Shown here in pieces: positions 41,657-49,901 of a stretch of DNA of 64,000 nt (its first letter is position 1; every line of letters begins with the position of its first letter). Made by a program: the position numbers and the translations under genes. This DNA is from Halopseudomonas maritima (GTDB lineage Bacteria; Pseudomonadota; Gammaproteobacteria; Pseudomonadales; Pseudomonadaceae): NCBI RefSeq assembly GCF_021545785.1, contig NZ_CP079801.1:1-64000 (forward strand), in the 5' to 3' direction. The notes under the pieces were generated by a model. It was not told the origin of the DNA. It ran no database searches and saw only the letters and a program-made list of their open reading frames with translations.

Positions 41657-44266
41657 TCACTCCTCGTATTGGTCGCTGACCAGCAACTGATAGCTGATAC
41701 GACGAGCGCCGCGGTTATCGATAACAACATATCCGCTTGGAGCAGGTTTCAGCCCTTGAGTATAGGCCGCACTGTACAAGGCTCGCCAAGCCGATTCCAC
41801 GCTATGTTGCGCAGCGTCGTAATCCAGGCTCAGCACCTTCTGCTCAGGCACCTGGCGCGCTTGATAACCCGCCTGCGGTACGGGCGTGCCATCTACCGCG
41901 TAGGCAACCATGAAATTCAGCTGCTCGGGGGTGTTGCTGGCCAGGTCATCAAACACCAGGTTCAGTGGGCCTGAGATGCGCACCTTGCCGCGACGCTGGG
42001 CCGTGACCGCCACGTTGACTGCCATGCCTCCGATCTCTTGCAGCAGTTCGTCTGGCGCCATTTGAGTGGTTCGACCAAACAGCGTGGCAGCGGGCCTGGT
42101 AAGCAGTCGCACCGGATATAGCTTGCCGTCTTCACGTACCTGCAGCTCATCACCGGCACGAATATCCACCACTGTCTGCGCACTGACCGGCAGCGGTGCA
42201 TAGGTGCTGGCGCAGAGTTCGGAGGCTTTAAAGCTGTCGCGCTGACTGTTCGACAGCTCAGTGTTGCCTGCCACCGCCCGGCAAATCTGCGCATCGTACC
42301 CGCGCCAGGCTTGTCGCATGGCGCCGGCTTCCATCAGACTGCGAATGCTCGCTTCATTAGCACTGGTTGCGGCCAGCAAGAGCGCCGTCTGGCGTCCATC
42401 GGCTGCTTCACGACGATCCGGGCCGCCGACACCTGCGCCAGTTACGCTGCGCGTTTCAGCGTGCACATTGGCACCCGCCGCAAGCAGGCGGCGGATGGAT
42501 TCCACCTCACCCTGTTGCGCCGCCACCATCAGTGGCGTCTTGCCCCAGTCATTACCGGCGTTCGGGTCAAAGCCCTGCTGTAGCAACAGGCTGACGGCCT
42601 CAGGGCTGGCAACTGCAGCCATCAACGCGGTATCGCCGTCGGCGCCCTGCCCGCGTGCAGTCCCCAGTACCTCGGTTTCGTAGGCAATAAAATCGTTCAC
42701 CACGTTCAGGGGTGCACCGTTCAGCAGTACGCTATGCAGCGTCGCAAACTGCCGTCCCTGCTCAAGCGCGCCCGGCTCAGGCGCGAAGGCATAGCGTGGC
42801 TGATAACGGGCAAAGGGTGCAGCCAGCTCCGCCGGGAGCTGCTCAGGCACCTGCAGGTTTTCCATGCTGCGGGCAAAACTCTCATGGAAAAGCAGGTTTG
42901 CTGCCAACTCGGCTTCCTCTGCGGTCAAACCCTGCTCGACAAACATGCCAGCCAATTCACGCTGCGCCGGTGCCAGCAGCGGCATGATGCGCCGGTAGCG
43001 CTGCTTGTTGCTGAGATTGCGTTCCGACCAGGCGAAGAAGGCATCCATGGCAGCGTCATGGCGCTGGCGAACGGCTGCTTCGCGGCCGCTGCGCGAGTAT
43101 TCGTCCACACCCAGCAGCGGCAGGTTGAGCAGCGTCCATTGACGCTCTTTCCAACGCTGGTGCAGATCGCGGCGATCTTGCTGGGAATAGCCCGGCAACG
43201 GATCTCCGGCCAAGCTGTTCAGCTCTGCATCCAGCAAGGCAAAGGTGGGTAGACCGCGCAGGGTGTCGGTGCGCGGCGGCGTCAGATAGCTTTGCATCAA
43301 ACACAACGGCTGGAGCTCGGCGCCCAGGGCATACACGCCGGCGTAAGCAGATTCACCCCGCGCTGCGGGTGAGTAAAAGCCCCAGGTTTCATTGACCAGC
43401 GCCAGCGTTTCGCCTTGATAGCTGAACAGATCGATACTGGCGTAATCGCTGGTTTGCGATGACGATGCGTTGGCCCGCCCGCCGTAGTTGGGCTGCTTGG
43501 CGACCCAGGCCGGTAAGGTGCGATGATCCATCACTACCCGATCATCAATCACTAACCCCCGCGCACGCTGCTGATAACCAGCGTACAGGCCTGCGTTATA
43601 CAGCTCGACCCGGTAACGGTGGCCGTTACGACTGACGTCATGGGCGTCTGTGCGGTTACCGGCCAGCAGCTCGGCGCCGCCCAGCTGAGCGATGTTCGGG
43701 TCACCCTTGGCAGCCAGCGCACTATTGAGCGCGGCGGCAATGGGCCCGCAGAAGCCGGGACGCTGCTCATCAACCAGTCGAAACTCCGCATAGCTTGCCC
43801 AGGCGTGACGCTGGGTCCGCGCCGCCGCCTGCGGCATCGGCCAGCGGCGAATCTGCTCAGTGCGCTCTTGGTACAGGCGCTGCAAACACTGCTGTGCGTC
43901 GGGGTTGCTGATCATCGCCGTATCGGTGTCGTTTCCCAGGCCACAATAGCCGGCGCGGGCCAGTTGCCACTGTCGCTGGCTGGCCGCCAGAACCAGCGCA
44001 CCTGGCAGGTCCAGTTCATCGAGGCGACTGTGCAACAGCTCGGCCAAGGCTCTGTCCTGAGCCGCAAGGCTATCGTTGTCGCAAATTTGCCGATGCACCT
44101 CGGGCAAGGCACCGCTGCAGTCAAAACTGGCCCTCCCCGGTGCAGGCAGCGACGACAACCGAGGGGTGAGGTCAGGCTTGGGCTTGGGGCCGGGCGGCGG
44201 ACTGCTGGCGCAGGCGCCAAGCAGCGCGGTCAGAGCGATCAATGCGCTGCGCGATAGATTCAACAT
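41657..44266 (-). CDS. Large lipoprotein with LprI-like region and ankyrin repeats
   Basis: Protein of 869 residues with a lipoprotein signal (MLNLSRSALIALTALLGAC, lipobox GAC). Residues about 48-135 look like the LprI/DUF1311 lysozyme-inhibitor-type domain: Cys-rich helices such as FDCSGALPEVHRQICDNDSL and QRQWQLARAGYC. The middle (around 160-520) is unassigned. Ankyrin repeats follow at about 550-640 (GDTALMAAVASPEAVSLLLQ, then GKTPLMVAAQQGEVESIRRL and QTALLLAATSANEASIRSLM). The C-terminal 200 residues are unassigned, with DDLASNTPEQLNFMVAYA. It lies 15 bases after tonB and is surely in the same operon, so it may be a partner of the TonB system. Confidence 0.8.
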   Translation of the reverse strand: MLNLSRSALIALTALLGACASSPPPGPKPKPDLTPRLSSLPAPGRASFDCSGALPEVHRQICDNDSLAAQDRALAELLHSRLDELDLPGALVLAASQRQWQLARAGYCGLGNDTDTAMISNPDAQQCLQRLYQERTEQIRRWPMPQAAARTQRHAWASYAEFRLVDEQRPGFCGPIAAALNSALAAKGDPNIAQLGGAELLAGNRTDAHDVSRNGHRYRVELYNAGLYAGYQQRARGLVIDDRVVMDHRTLPAWVAKQPNYGGRANASSSQTSDYASIDLFSYQGETLALVNETWGFYSPAARGESAYAGVYALGAELQPLCLMQSYLTPPRTDTLRGLPTFALLDAELNSLAGDPLPGYSQQDRRDLHQRWKERQWTLLNLPLLGVDEYSRSGREAAVRQRHDAAMDAFFAWSERNLSNKQRYRRIMPLLAPAQRELAGMFVEQGLTAEEAELAANLLFHESFARSMENLQVPEQLPAELAAPFARYQPRYAFAPEPGALEQGRQFATLHSVLLNGAPLNVVNDFIAYETEVLGTARGQGADGDTALMAAVASPEAVSLLLQQGFDPNAGNDWGKTPLMVAAQQGEVESIRRLLAAGANVHAETRSVTGAGVGGPDRREAADGRQTALLLAATSANEASIRSLMEAGAMRQAWRGYDAQICRAVAGNTELSNSQRDSFKASELCASTYAPLPVSAQTVVDIRAGDELQVREDGKLYPVRLLTRPAATLFGRTTQMAPDELLQEIGGMAVNVAVTAQRRGKVRISGPLNLVFDDLASNTPEQLNFMVAYAVDGTPVPQAGYQARQVPEQKVLSLDYDAAQHSVESAWRALYSAAYTQGLKPAPSGYVVIDNRGARRISYQLLVSDQYEE

Positions 44267-44281
44267 GCGTTCACTCCCTGA

Positions 44282-44998
44282 TCAATCAATAAAAATAGCT
44301 GTGCCATAAATGGTGTAGCGTCCAGAACCACCGCCGGGCGGCGGTGGGAACGGCCCCGCCTGACGAATGGCCTGTTCGGCTGCCTGGTCGAGCGCCGCAT
44401 CCCCACAACGGTCGATCTCAAAAGACAGCATCTGCCCGCTGCCATCCACGGTGATTTCATAGGGGATGTAGCACTGGCGCTTGAAGTCTTCCGGGTCACC
44501 CTGATAGCCGGGCGGCGGCTTATAGACCGACCCTGCGGGCCGGCGCAGTTGCGCAGTTACCCTGCCCTTGACCGTATCGGCGTAGCCCGACGGCGCCATG
44601 CGCCCTCGACTGCTGGCCTGCGCTGTCGGCGGCGGGCTCGGTGGCGCGGCCCATTGCTGGTTGGCGCCAAAGCTGTGCACTGGCGGACCACTCGGCTTAG
44701 GCGGTGCCGCCGGCGGCGTGGGCCGTGGCGCCGGGCGCGCTTTGGGCGGCTCGGGAAGCGGCTCCGGTTCAGGTTCGGGCTCCGGTTCAGGCTCTGGCTC
44801 TGGCTCTGGCGGCGGAGGTGGCGGAGGTGGCGGAGGCACATAGATATCCACCGCAATGGCTTCGGGGCCAGCCGGCAGCGGCTGGTGGCGAAACTGCGCG
44901 CCCATCAACCAGACCAACAGCGCCACGTGCAAGCCGACCGACACCGCCGCGACCAGCAGGCGCACTGGCCAGCGGCTGCGGTTTGCGTTCGTGTCCAT
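44282..44998 (-). CDS. tonB: TonB-family energy transducer
   Basis: Protein of 238 residues with one N-terminal membrane helix (VRLLVAAVSVGLHVALLVWL), a periplasm-spanning Pro-rich region, and a C-terminal TonB domain (VTAQLRRPAGSVYKPPPG, then YEITVDGSGQMLSFEIDRCG and AGPFPPPPGG). The spacer is a run of ten Pro and then Glu-Pro repeats from about residue 55 to 80, longer than the usual KP/EP stretch. It shares TGATG with the end of exbD and is followed at once by the ankyrin lipoprotein gene. Confidence 0.9.
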   Translation of the reverse strand: MDTNANRSRWPVRLLVAAVSVGLHVALLVWLMGAQFRHQPLPAGPEAIAVDIYVPPPPPPPPPPEPEPEPEPEPEPEPEPLPEPPKARPAPRPTPPAAPPKPSGPPVHSFGANQQWAAPPSPPPTAQASSRGRMAPSGYADTVKGRVTAQLRRPAGSVYKPPPGYQGDPEDFKRQCYIPYEITVDGSGQMLSFEIDRCGDAALDQAAEQAIRQAGPFPPPPGGGSGRYTIYGTAIFID

Positions 44999-45432
44999 CA
45001 GGGCTCCAGTTCTTCCGAGGCGACCAGACTGATCTGCGCATAACCGGCTTTTTGCAGGGTGTTCATCACCTGCATCAGCGTGCCGTACTCCACCGTTTTA
45101 TCCCCGCGCAGGAACAACCGCGTGCGCAGATCATTACCGGTAATGGCGTGCACGCCCGCGGCGAGTTGCTCCAGGTTGAGCGCCTGCTCCTGCACAAACA
45201 GCGTACCGTCGGCCTGCACACTGACATAGACAGGGTCTTCCGGTGGCGGGTTTGGCGTTGCGGCGTTGCTGGGCAAGTCGACGGGCACATCCACGGTCGC
45301 CAGCGGCGCGGCCACCATGAAGATGATCAGCAGCACGAGCATCACATCCACAAAGGGCGTGATGTTCATTTCTGCGTTTTCCTGATAATTGTGCCGCTTG
45401 ACCAGCGGCCCTGAGTTCAGCTGGATTCCCAT
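44998..45432 (-). CDS. exbD: ExbD-type biopolymer transporter
   Basis: Inner-membrane proton-channel subunit of the TonB complex, 144 residues. One N-terminal helix (NITPFVDVMLVLLIIFMVAAP) holds the essential Asp of the NITPFVD motif. A periplasmic domain follows, with VYVSVQADGTLFVQE. It starts one base after the exbB stop codon, and its own stop overlaps the tonB start. Confidence 0.92.
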   Translation of the reverse strand: MGIQLNSGPLVKRHNYQENAEMNITPFVDVMLVLLIIFMVAAPLATVDVPVDLPSNAATPNPPPEDPVYVSVQADGTLFVQEQALNLEQLAAGVHAITGNDLRTRLFLRGDKTVEYGTLMQVMNTLQKAGYAQISLVASEELEP

Positions 45433-45433
45433 A

Positions 45434-46342
45434 TCAGCGCCCTTCGTCCAGTTGACGCGAAACGCTGGCGATCATCTCGGCAGAGAAGTTGTCCAGAGCG
45501 CCGACAAAGCCGTTAATGTCGCGGGCAAATTTGTTGAAGATCATCACCGCGGGGATAGCGGCGAACAAACCCAGCGCGGTGGCCAACAGCGCCTCGGCAA
45601 TACCCGGAGCCACCACAGCCAGGCTGGCGGACTTCAGCGTAGCGATGCTGGCAAAGCTATTCAGGATGCCCCACACGGTGCCGAACAGGCCGATAAAGGG
45701 CGCGGTAGCGCCGATGGTCGCCAGCACGCCCATCATGCTGCCCATCCGCGCCAGATCGCGCTCCTGCACAATGCCGGCGGTCAGGGCAATGCGCTGCAAC
45801 AGGCGATTGATGCGGTCCGGCTCGTCCTTCTCAACGCTGAGAGAGCGAAAATGCCGCAGTTCGCCCTGTGCCACCTGCCACATGCGCCCCATCGCACTGT
45901 GCTCCAGCTGGTCACCCAGCTGCTCGGGCTGCCCCGCACGAAACGCCTTGAGAAAGCGCGTATTGCGACGCCGTGCACGGCCGAAGACAAAAATCTTCTC
46001 CAGCAGCACCGCCCAGGTCAGCAGAGAGCAAAACACCAGCAGAATCATCACCGACTTGACCAGCGGGTCGGCCTGCAGATACATCTCTTTCACCCCAAAG
46101 CTGGTGTGCTCTGCCACCACCGGGGCTGGAGCCGCAACCGGCGCGGCGCTGACAGCTGCGGCCGTCGATGCCTCCGTAGCAACTGTGGTCTCTGTGACAG
46201 CTGTTTGGCTTGCGTTCGTCTCGGCCTGTGCCAGCACCAGTCCGGCCGAGGTGCCGCCGGCCCCGAGCAGTACCAGCAGTGAAAGTGCCCGCAAGCGCTG
46301 CTGCCAGCGGGTGGCGTTTAGGGAGTAGGAACGGTTCTGCAT
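45434..46342 (-). CDS. exbB: ExbB-type proton channel protein with N-terminal signal region
   Basis: Inner-membrane protein of 302 residues. An N-terminal signal peptide (LSLLVLLGAGGTSAGLVLAQ) and an Ala/Thr-rich linker of about 60 residues precede the MotA/TolQ/ExbB core, with helices VKSVMILLVFCSLLTWAVLLE, split here after LLTWA, and GLFGTVWGILNSFA and EALLATALGLFAAIPAVMIF. Such extended ExbB forms are known in Pseudomonas. I chose the ATG at 46342: the longer frame has no support. First gene of exbB-exbD-tonB-lipoprotein. Confidence 0.88.
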   Translation of the reverse strand: MQNRSYSLNATRWQQRLRALSLLVLLGAGGTSAGLVLAQAETNASQTAVTETTVATEASTAAAVSAAPVAAPAPVVAEHTSFGVKEMYLQADPLVKSVMILLVFCSLLTWAVLLEKIFVFGRARRRNTRFLKAFRAGQPEQLGDQLEHSAMGRMWQVAQGELRHFRSLSVEKDEPDRINRLLQRIALTAGIVQERDLARMGSMMGVLATIGATAPFIGLFGTVWGILNSFASIATLKSASLAVVAPGIAEALLATALGLFAAIPAVMIFNKFARDINGFVGALDNFSAEMIASVSRQLDEGR

Positions 46343-46394
46343 GGAAACCCCGATTGTTGTGTTTGTTGTAAGTGCTTTTGCATGCGTTGGCTGG

Positions 46395-46700
46395 TCAGCC
46401 GTCGATGTTCTGTGGTGTGAGGATGGCGTGCAGCTCGGCCACATACTGACCAAAAGCCTCACGCCCCCCTGCCGTCAGGCAAACCCGCGTACGCGGTTTT
46501 TTGCCGACAAAGTCTTTTTTGATACGGACATAGTTGGCACCTTCAAGCGTGCCCAGGTGCGCGCCGAGGTTGCCGTCGGTGGTGTCGACGATGCCGCGCA
46601 GCGAGACAAAGTCCAGCCACTGGCTGGAGCCCAGGGTATTGAGTGCTGCCATTATTTTCAGGCGCACAGGCTGATGAATCAGATCGTTGGGCGTTTGCAT
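46395..46700 (-). CDS. Small winged-helix transcriptional regulator
   Basis: Protein of 101 residues composed of a single winged helix: IHQPVRLKIMAALNTLGSSQ, then DGNLGAHLGTLEGANYVRI and the wing with KKPRTRVCLTAGGREAF. It resembles the ArsR/PadR-like regulators often found beside a membrane protein. Its start overlaps the stop of the upstream membrane-protein gene (TGATG). It is 50 bases upstream of exbB on the same strand and may influence that operon. Confidence 0.85.
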   Translation of the reverse strand: MQTPNDLIHQPVRLKIMAALNTLGSSQWLDFVSLRGIVDTTDGNLGAHLGTLEGANYVRIKKDFVGKKPRTRVCLTAGGREAFGQYVAELHAILTPQNIDG

Positions 46701-47245
46701 CAGCACCTCCGCAGCCAGCAGCCAGAGACTACCAGCGTGCCGCCCCAGCTCAGCGCCAGCAGCCACCAATAGGCGGCGCCGGCAAACAGGTAGGTGCAAC
46801 AGCAAAGCGTGGCCAGCGCGGTGCCAATCACAATGTAGCGAGGACGCGACTGGGCCCCGCGAATGACATAGAGGGTGGCCACAAACAAGGGCACGATCAT
46901 GGCGCCCTGACGGGGCGTGATTGGCCAGAACAGCAGGTGCAGAATAACGTCGAAGAGCAATATCGACAGAACGATGAGCAGGTAGCGCGGTACCACCCCG
47001 GGCGAATCGCTGCTGGCTTTGGCCATGCGGGCACCTACCAGCACGCCGGTGGTCGCAACGCAGCCCCAGATCAGCAGTAGGTAAGACTGCAGCAACGCAG
47101 TGAGTACACAACCCGTTATATTGAGCACGCCCCAGAGGATCAGCTGACTGGCCTCGAAACGGTAATCCTGAAAACCGGCGACGCGGGCCTGCACGTTACT
47201 GATTTCGCGCAGTGCCAGGGCGGCCTCCTCGCGTGAAGGGGACAT
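46700..47245 (-). CDS. Membrane protein of unknown function, paired with regulator
   Basis: Protein of 181 residues with a charged N-terminus (EEAALALREISNVQARVAGF) and about five membrane helices, including LLQSYLLLIWGCVATTGVLVG and LLIVLSILLFDVILHLLFW. I do not recognise a characterised family. Its stop overlaps the start of the winged-helix gene (TGATG), so the two are likely made together, and the membrane protein may sense or anchor for the regulator. Confidence 0.78.
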   Translation of the reverse strand: MSPSREEAALALREISNVQARVAGFQDYRFEASQLILWGVLNITGCVLTALLQSYLLLIWGCVATTGVLVGARMAKASSDSPGVVPRYLLIVLSILLFDVILHLLFWPITPRQGAMIVPLFVATLYVIRGAQSRPRYIVIGTALATLCCCTYLFAGAAYWWLLALSWGGTLVVSGCWLRRC

Positions 47246-47365
47246 GGCAATATCCGTGATCTTTGTTTTTATCGTTGCAAAGCACTCTATTTGACAGAGT
47301 AGACAAAAACAAGATGCGTATCGGGAAAATCTGCCACCCGCTTATGTATCGCCAGACATCCTCAA

Positions 47366-48523
47366 CTACTGTGCCAGCGGCGACGCCTCCCAGGCGTGGG
47401 CACAATTGCGCCCGGACTCCTTGGCGCGGTAAAGCGCTTGGTCCGCTTGCTCTACCAGCAAGTGCAGCGGCGCGGGGCCGACCATGGTGAAGCCGATAGA
47501 AACAGTGGTACTGAGGGTTCCATCGCCAACCCTGATCTCGGTGGCCTGCCATTGCTCGCGCAGGCGCTGGGCCATGGCGGCCAGCTGCTGCTGATTAACG
47601 CCCGAGACCAACAGCAGAAATTCCTCGCCACCAAAACGGCAGGCCAGGTCCTGTTCGCGGAGCTGGCGGTTCAATAACCGCGCAAAGGCCGCCAGTACCC
47701 GATCCCCGACCTGGTGTCCCCAGGTGTCATTGATGCTTTTGAAACGATCCAGGTCCAGCAGCATCAGACCGCCTTCGTGCCCTAGGCGTCGGTTAGCTGC
47801 CAACTGCCGATGCGCCGCCTCCTCAAATGCACGGCGATTGAGCAGATTGGTCAGCGGATCATGGGTAGCTTGCTGCTTGAGTTCTTCTTGCAGCCGACGC
47901 AGCAGGAACATGATGCAGAGCATCGAGAACGCGTAGATAAATACAATGCCCTCGAGATAAGTAAGGACTTCGACCGGTTCGGCCTGCTCGAAGGTAACCG
48001 CCTGGATGTAGACCGGGTCTAGCATGTAAAGCACGAAACGCCGGGCGTAGAGTGCTGCGTGCAGCCCCCAGATGAAGCACCAGGCCAGCGTGAGTGTGCG
48101 CTGAGACGCCTTGACACGCACTAGCTCGGCGGCCATCAGCACGCTGACCACAACCACAATGGCGCTATGGGTCATGATGCTGAAGCGCAGCGAATCGCGC
48201 AGTATGAAGAAGGCCAGGCCTTGGGCGAGAAGAAACAGCAGCATTGCCCGCCACAAGCCTTCCGGCGAGCCGCCGTGACGATAGCTGCGGGCACCCCACC
48301 ACAGCAGGAAGTAACCTTGGGTCAGCGCCACCGCACTAATCCATAGCGGCAACTGCTCGCGAACCGCCTGCAACAAGGCCCCAGCCACTACAACCGTCAG
48401 CCCCGTTGCCCAAAAGCGCATCGCAGGAACCTGAGGGTTAAGCGCGGCAGCCACCAACAGACAGACAACAGCTGTCGCGGTAGTAAGCGCCAGCACCAGC
48501 ATCAGGGTGGTCATGTCCAGCAT
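47366..48523 (-). CDS. Membrane-bound diguanylate cyclase (GGDEF)
   Basis: Protein of 385 residues that should make cyclic di-GMP from two GTP. Six or seven membrane helices fill residues 1-200. The GGDEF domain follows, from HDPLTNLLNRRAFEE to the active-site GGEEF, with a product-inhibition I-site RxxD (REQD) five residues before it, and VSIGFTMV and ALYRAKESGRN at the end. It is a single gene upstream of the membrane/regulator pair. Confidence 0.92.
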   Translation of the reverse strand: MLDMTTLMLVLALTTATAVVCLLVAAALNPQVPAMRFWATGLTVVVAGALLQAVREQLPLWISAVALTQGYFLLWWGARSYRHGGSPEGLWRAMLLFLLAQGLAFFILRDSLRFSIMTHSAIVVVVSVLMAAELVRVKASQRTLTLAWCFIWGLHAALYARRFVLYMLDPVYIQAVTFEQAEPVEVLTYLEGIVFIYAFSMLCIMFLLRRLQEELKQQATHDPLTNLLNRRAFEEAAHRQLAANRRLGHEGGLMLLDLDRFKSINDTWGHQVGDRVLAAFARLLNRQLREQDLACRFGGEEFLLLVSGVNQQQLAAMAQRLREQWQATEIRVGDGTLSTTVSIGFTMVGPAPLHLLVEQADQALYRAKESGRNCAHAWEASPLAQ

Positions 48524-48642
48524 GACTCGGCTCCGCAGTTTTATTATTCGGTCTTCAGACTACCGCGTCTGCCCGGCTCTCGCCATGCCCAGTTTTGGGG
48601 CTTTACTGACAGACGCTGTCGCCCTGCTCCACCCATATTAGC

Positions 48643-49131
48643 TTATCGACGGGGAAAACCCCGCTTGCTGGCAGCGTCAACAAAGGCCTGCTTGACCTCC
48701 TCGCCCGGGTTTGGCTCGCGCGCCAGCAACCAGAGATAATCGTGATTAGGGCCGGAAACGAACGCGTGCTGGTAGTCCTCGTCCAGGCCGAATACCGCGT
48801 AGGTACCGTAGAAAGGCCCAAAGAAAGACACTTTGAGAAAGCCGGTGTCTGTACCCTCGACGAACTTTGCCGTGCCCTCAGCCTGATTCCACTCAGCCTT
48901 CTCGGCGTTACAACCACGATTGATAACCTTGATGGTGCCTGCCTCACCGCTGCTGTACTCGGCCGTCACCTGGCTCAGCCCCCGTTCAAAGCTGTGATCC
49001 AGTCGGGCCACCTCGTACCAGGTGCCAAGATATCGCTCCGCGTCAAAGGGGCTGACAGGTTCAACGCCAGTAGGCAGTCGAACGCAGCCAGCGGTGATGG
49101 CGAGCGCTGCGATCAGGCTTGTTCTGAACAT
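48643..49131 (-). CDS. Bacterial lipocalin (Blc-like lipoprotein)
   Basis: Outer-membrane lipoprotein of 162 residues with lipobox AGC (IAALAITAGC). The lipocalin motif is RYLGTWYEVARLDHSFERGL, and the barrel ends with LWLLARE. Related Blc proteins bind lysophospholipids and are induced in stationary phase or envelope stress. Its start overlaps the stop of the amidotransferase gene (TAATG), so the two are co-transcribed. Confidence 0.93.
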   Translation of the reverse strand: MFRTSLIAALAITAGCVRLPTGVEPVSPFDAERYLGTWYEVARLDHSFERGLSQVTAEYSSGEAGTIKVINRGCNAEKAEWNQAEGTAKFVEGTDTGFLKVSFFGPFYGTYAVFGLDEDYQHAFVSGPNHDYLWLLAREPNPGEEVKQAFVDAASKRGFPRR

Positions 49132-49823
49132 TACTGCTCCTCCAACAGGTAATCCATCAGCTGTTCAAGCAACGCTGCCGTGCTCGCCAGCTGTGCGTCA
49201 CTGACCTGTAGAATCTGCTCGGCGCTTTGTACATAGGTAGCGGGCACCAGTGCGCCAGCGTCAGCGCTGACAAAGGCGTCGAGCAGCGGCCGGTTGGCCT
49301 CCAGGTGAAACTGCAGACCGATCACCGAGCGCCCCAGCTGGAACGCCTGATGACGGCAGGCTGTGCTGGATGCCAGGAGCACGGCACCAGCCGGCAGGTC
49401 AAAGGTTTCGCCATGCCAGTGCAGTACCTCAGCCGTGCCGGGAAATCGAAACGCAGCGCCATTGTGATGTGTATTTCCACGCACCGGAAACCAGCCGATC
49501 TCCCGCTCCACGCCCGGATAAACCCGCTGCCCCAGCGCGCTGGCGATCAACTGGGCACCAAGACAGACACCCAGCACTCGCTTGTCCTCAGTCAACGCAC
49601 GACGGATGAAGGCCTTCTCAGTCGCCAGCCAAGGCAGTTCTGCCTCGTCATTAACGCTCATGGGGCCGCCCATGATGATCAGCAAATCGACGTCGGCCAG
49701 CTCAGGCAATCTGTCACCGGCGTAAAGACGGGTGCCGCTGACCTCAATGCCCCGCCGCCGCAGGCTGTCTTCGATGATACCCAGGCCTTCAAATTCGACG
49801 TGTTGCAAGTAATGCGCGCGCAT
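49131..49823 (-). CDS. Class I glutamine amidotransferase-like protein
   Basis: Protein of 230 residues. The catalytic Cys is in VLGVCLGAQLIASALG, and His and Glu are in GLQFHLEA, so the triad is complete. The N-terminal part carries DLLIIMGGPMSVNDE. This group is often called GMP synthase-like, but it has no synthetase domain. The ATG at 49823 follows AAGGAG at about ten bases. First gene ahead of the lipocalin gene. Confidence 0.88.
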   Translation of the reverse strand: MRAHYLQHVEFEGLGIIEDSLRRRGIEVSGTRLYAGDRLPELADVDLLIIMGGPMSVNDEAELPWLATEKAFIRRALTEDKRVLGVCLGAQLIASALGQRVYPGVEREIGWFPVRGNTHHNGAAFRFPGTAEVLHWHGETFDLPAGAVLLASSTACRHQAFQLGRSVIGLQFHLEANRPLLDAFVSADAGALVPATYVQSAEQILQVSDAQLASTAALLEQLMDYLLEEQ

Positions 49824-49901
49824 CCGCTCAAAGCTCCTTCGGTTGTTACGAAATCTGTGATGCGCAGGGCACGCCAAAGGTTCCCTAGGGTCTAGCCCGG
49901 C

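Noticed and set aside
44760..44845. Possible CRISPR-like or tandem repeat array
   Set aside because: The repeats are short coding repeats for Glu-Pro and Pro in tonB, without spacers or regular long repeat units.
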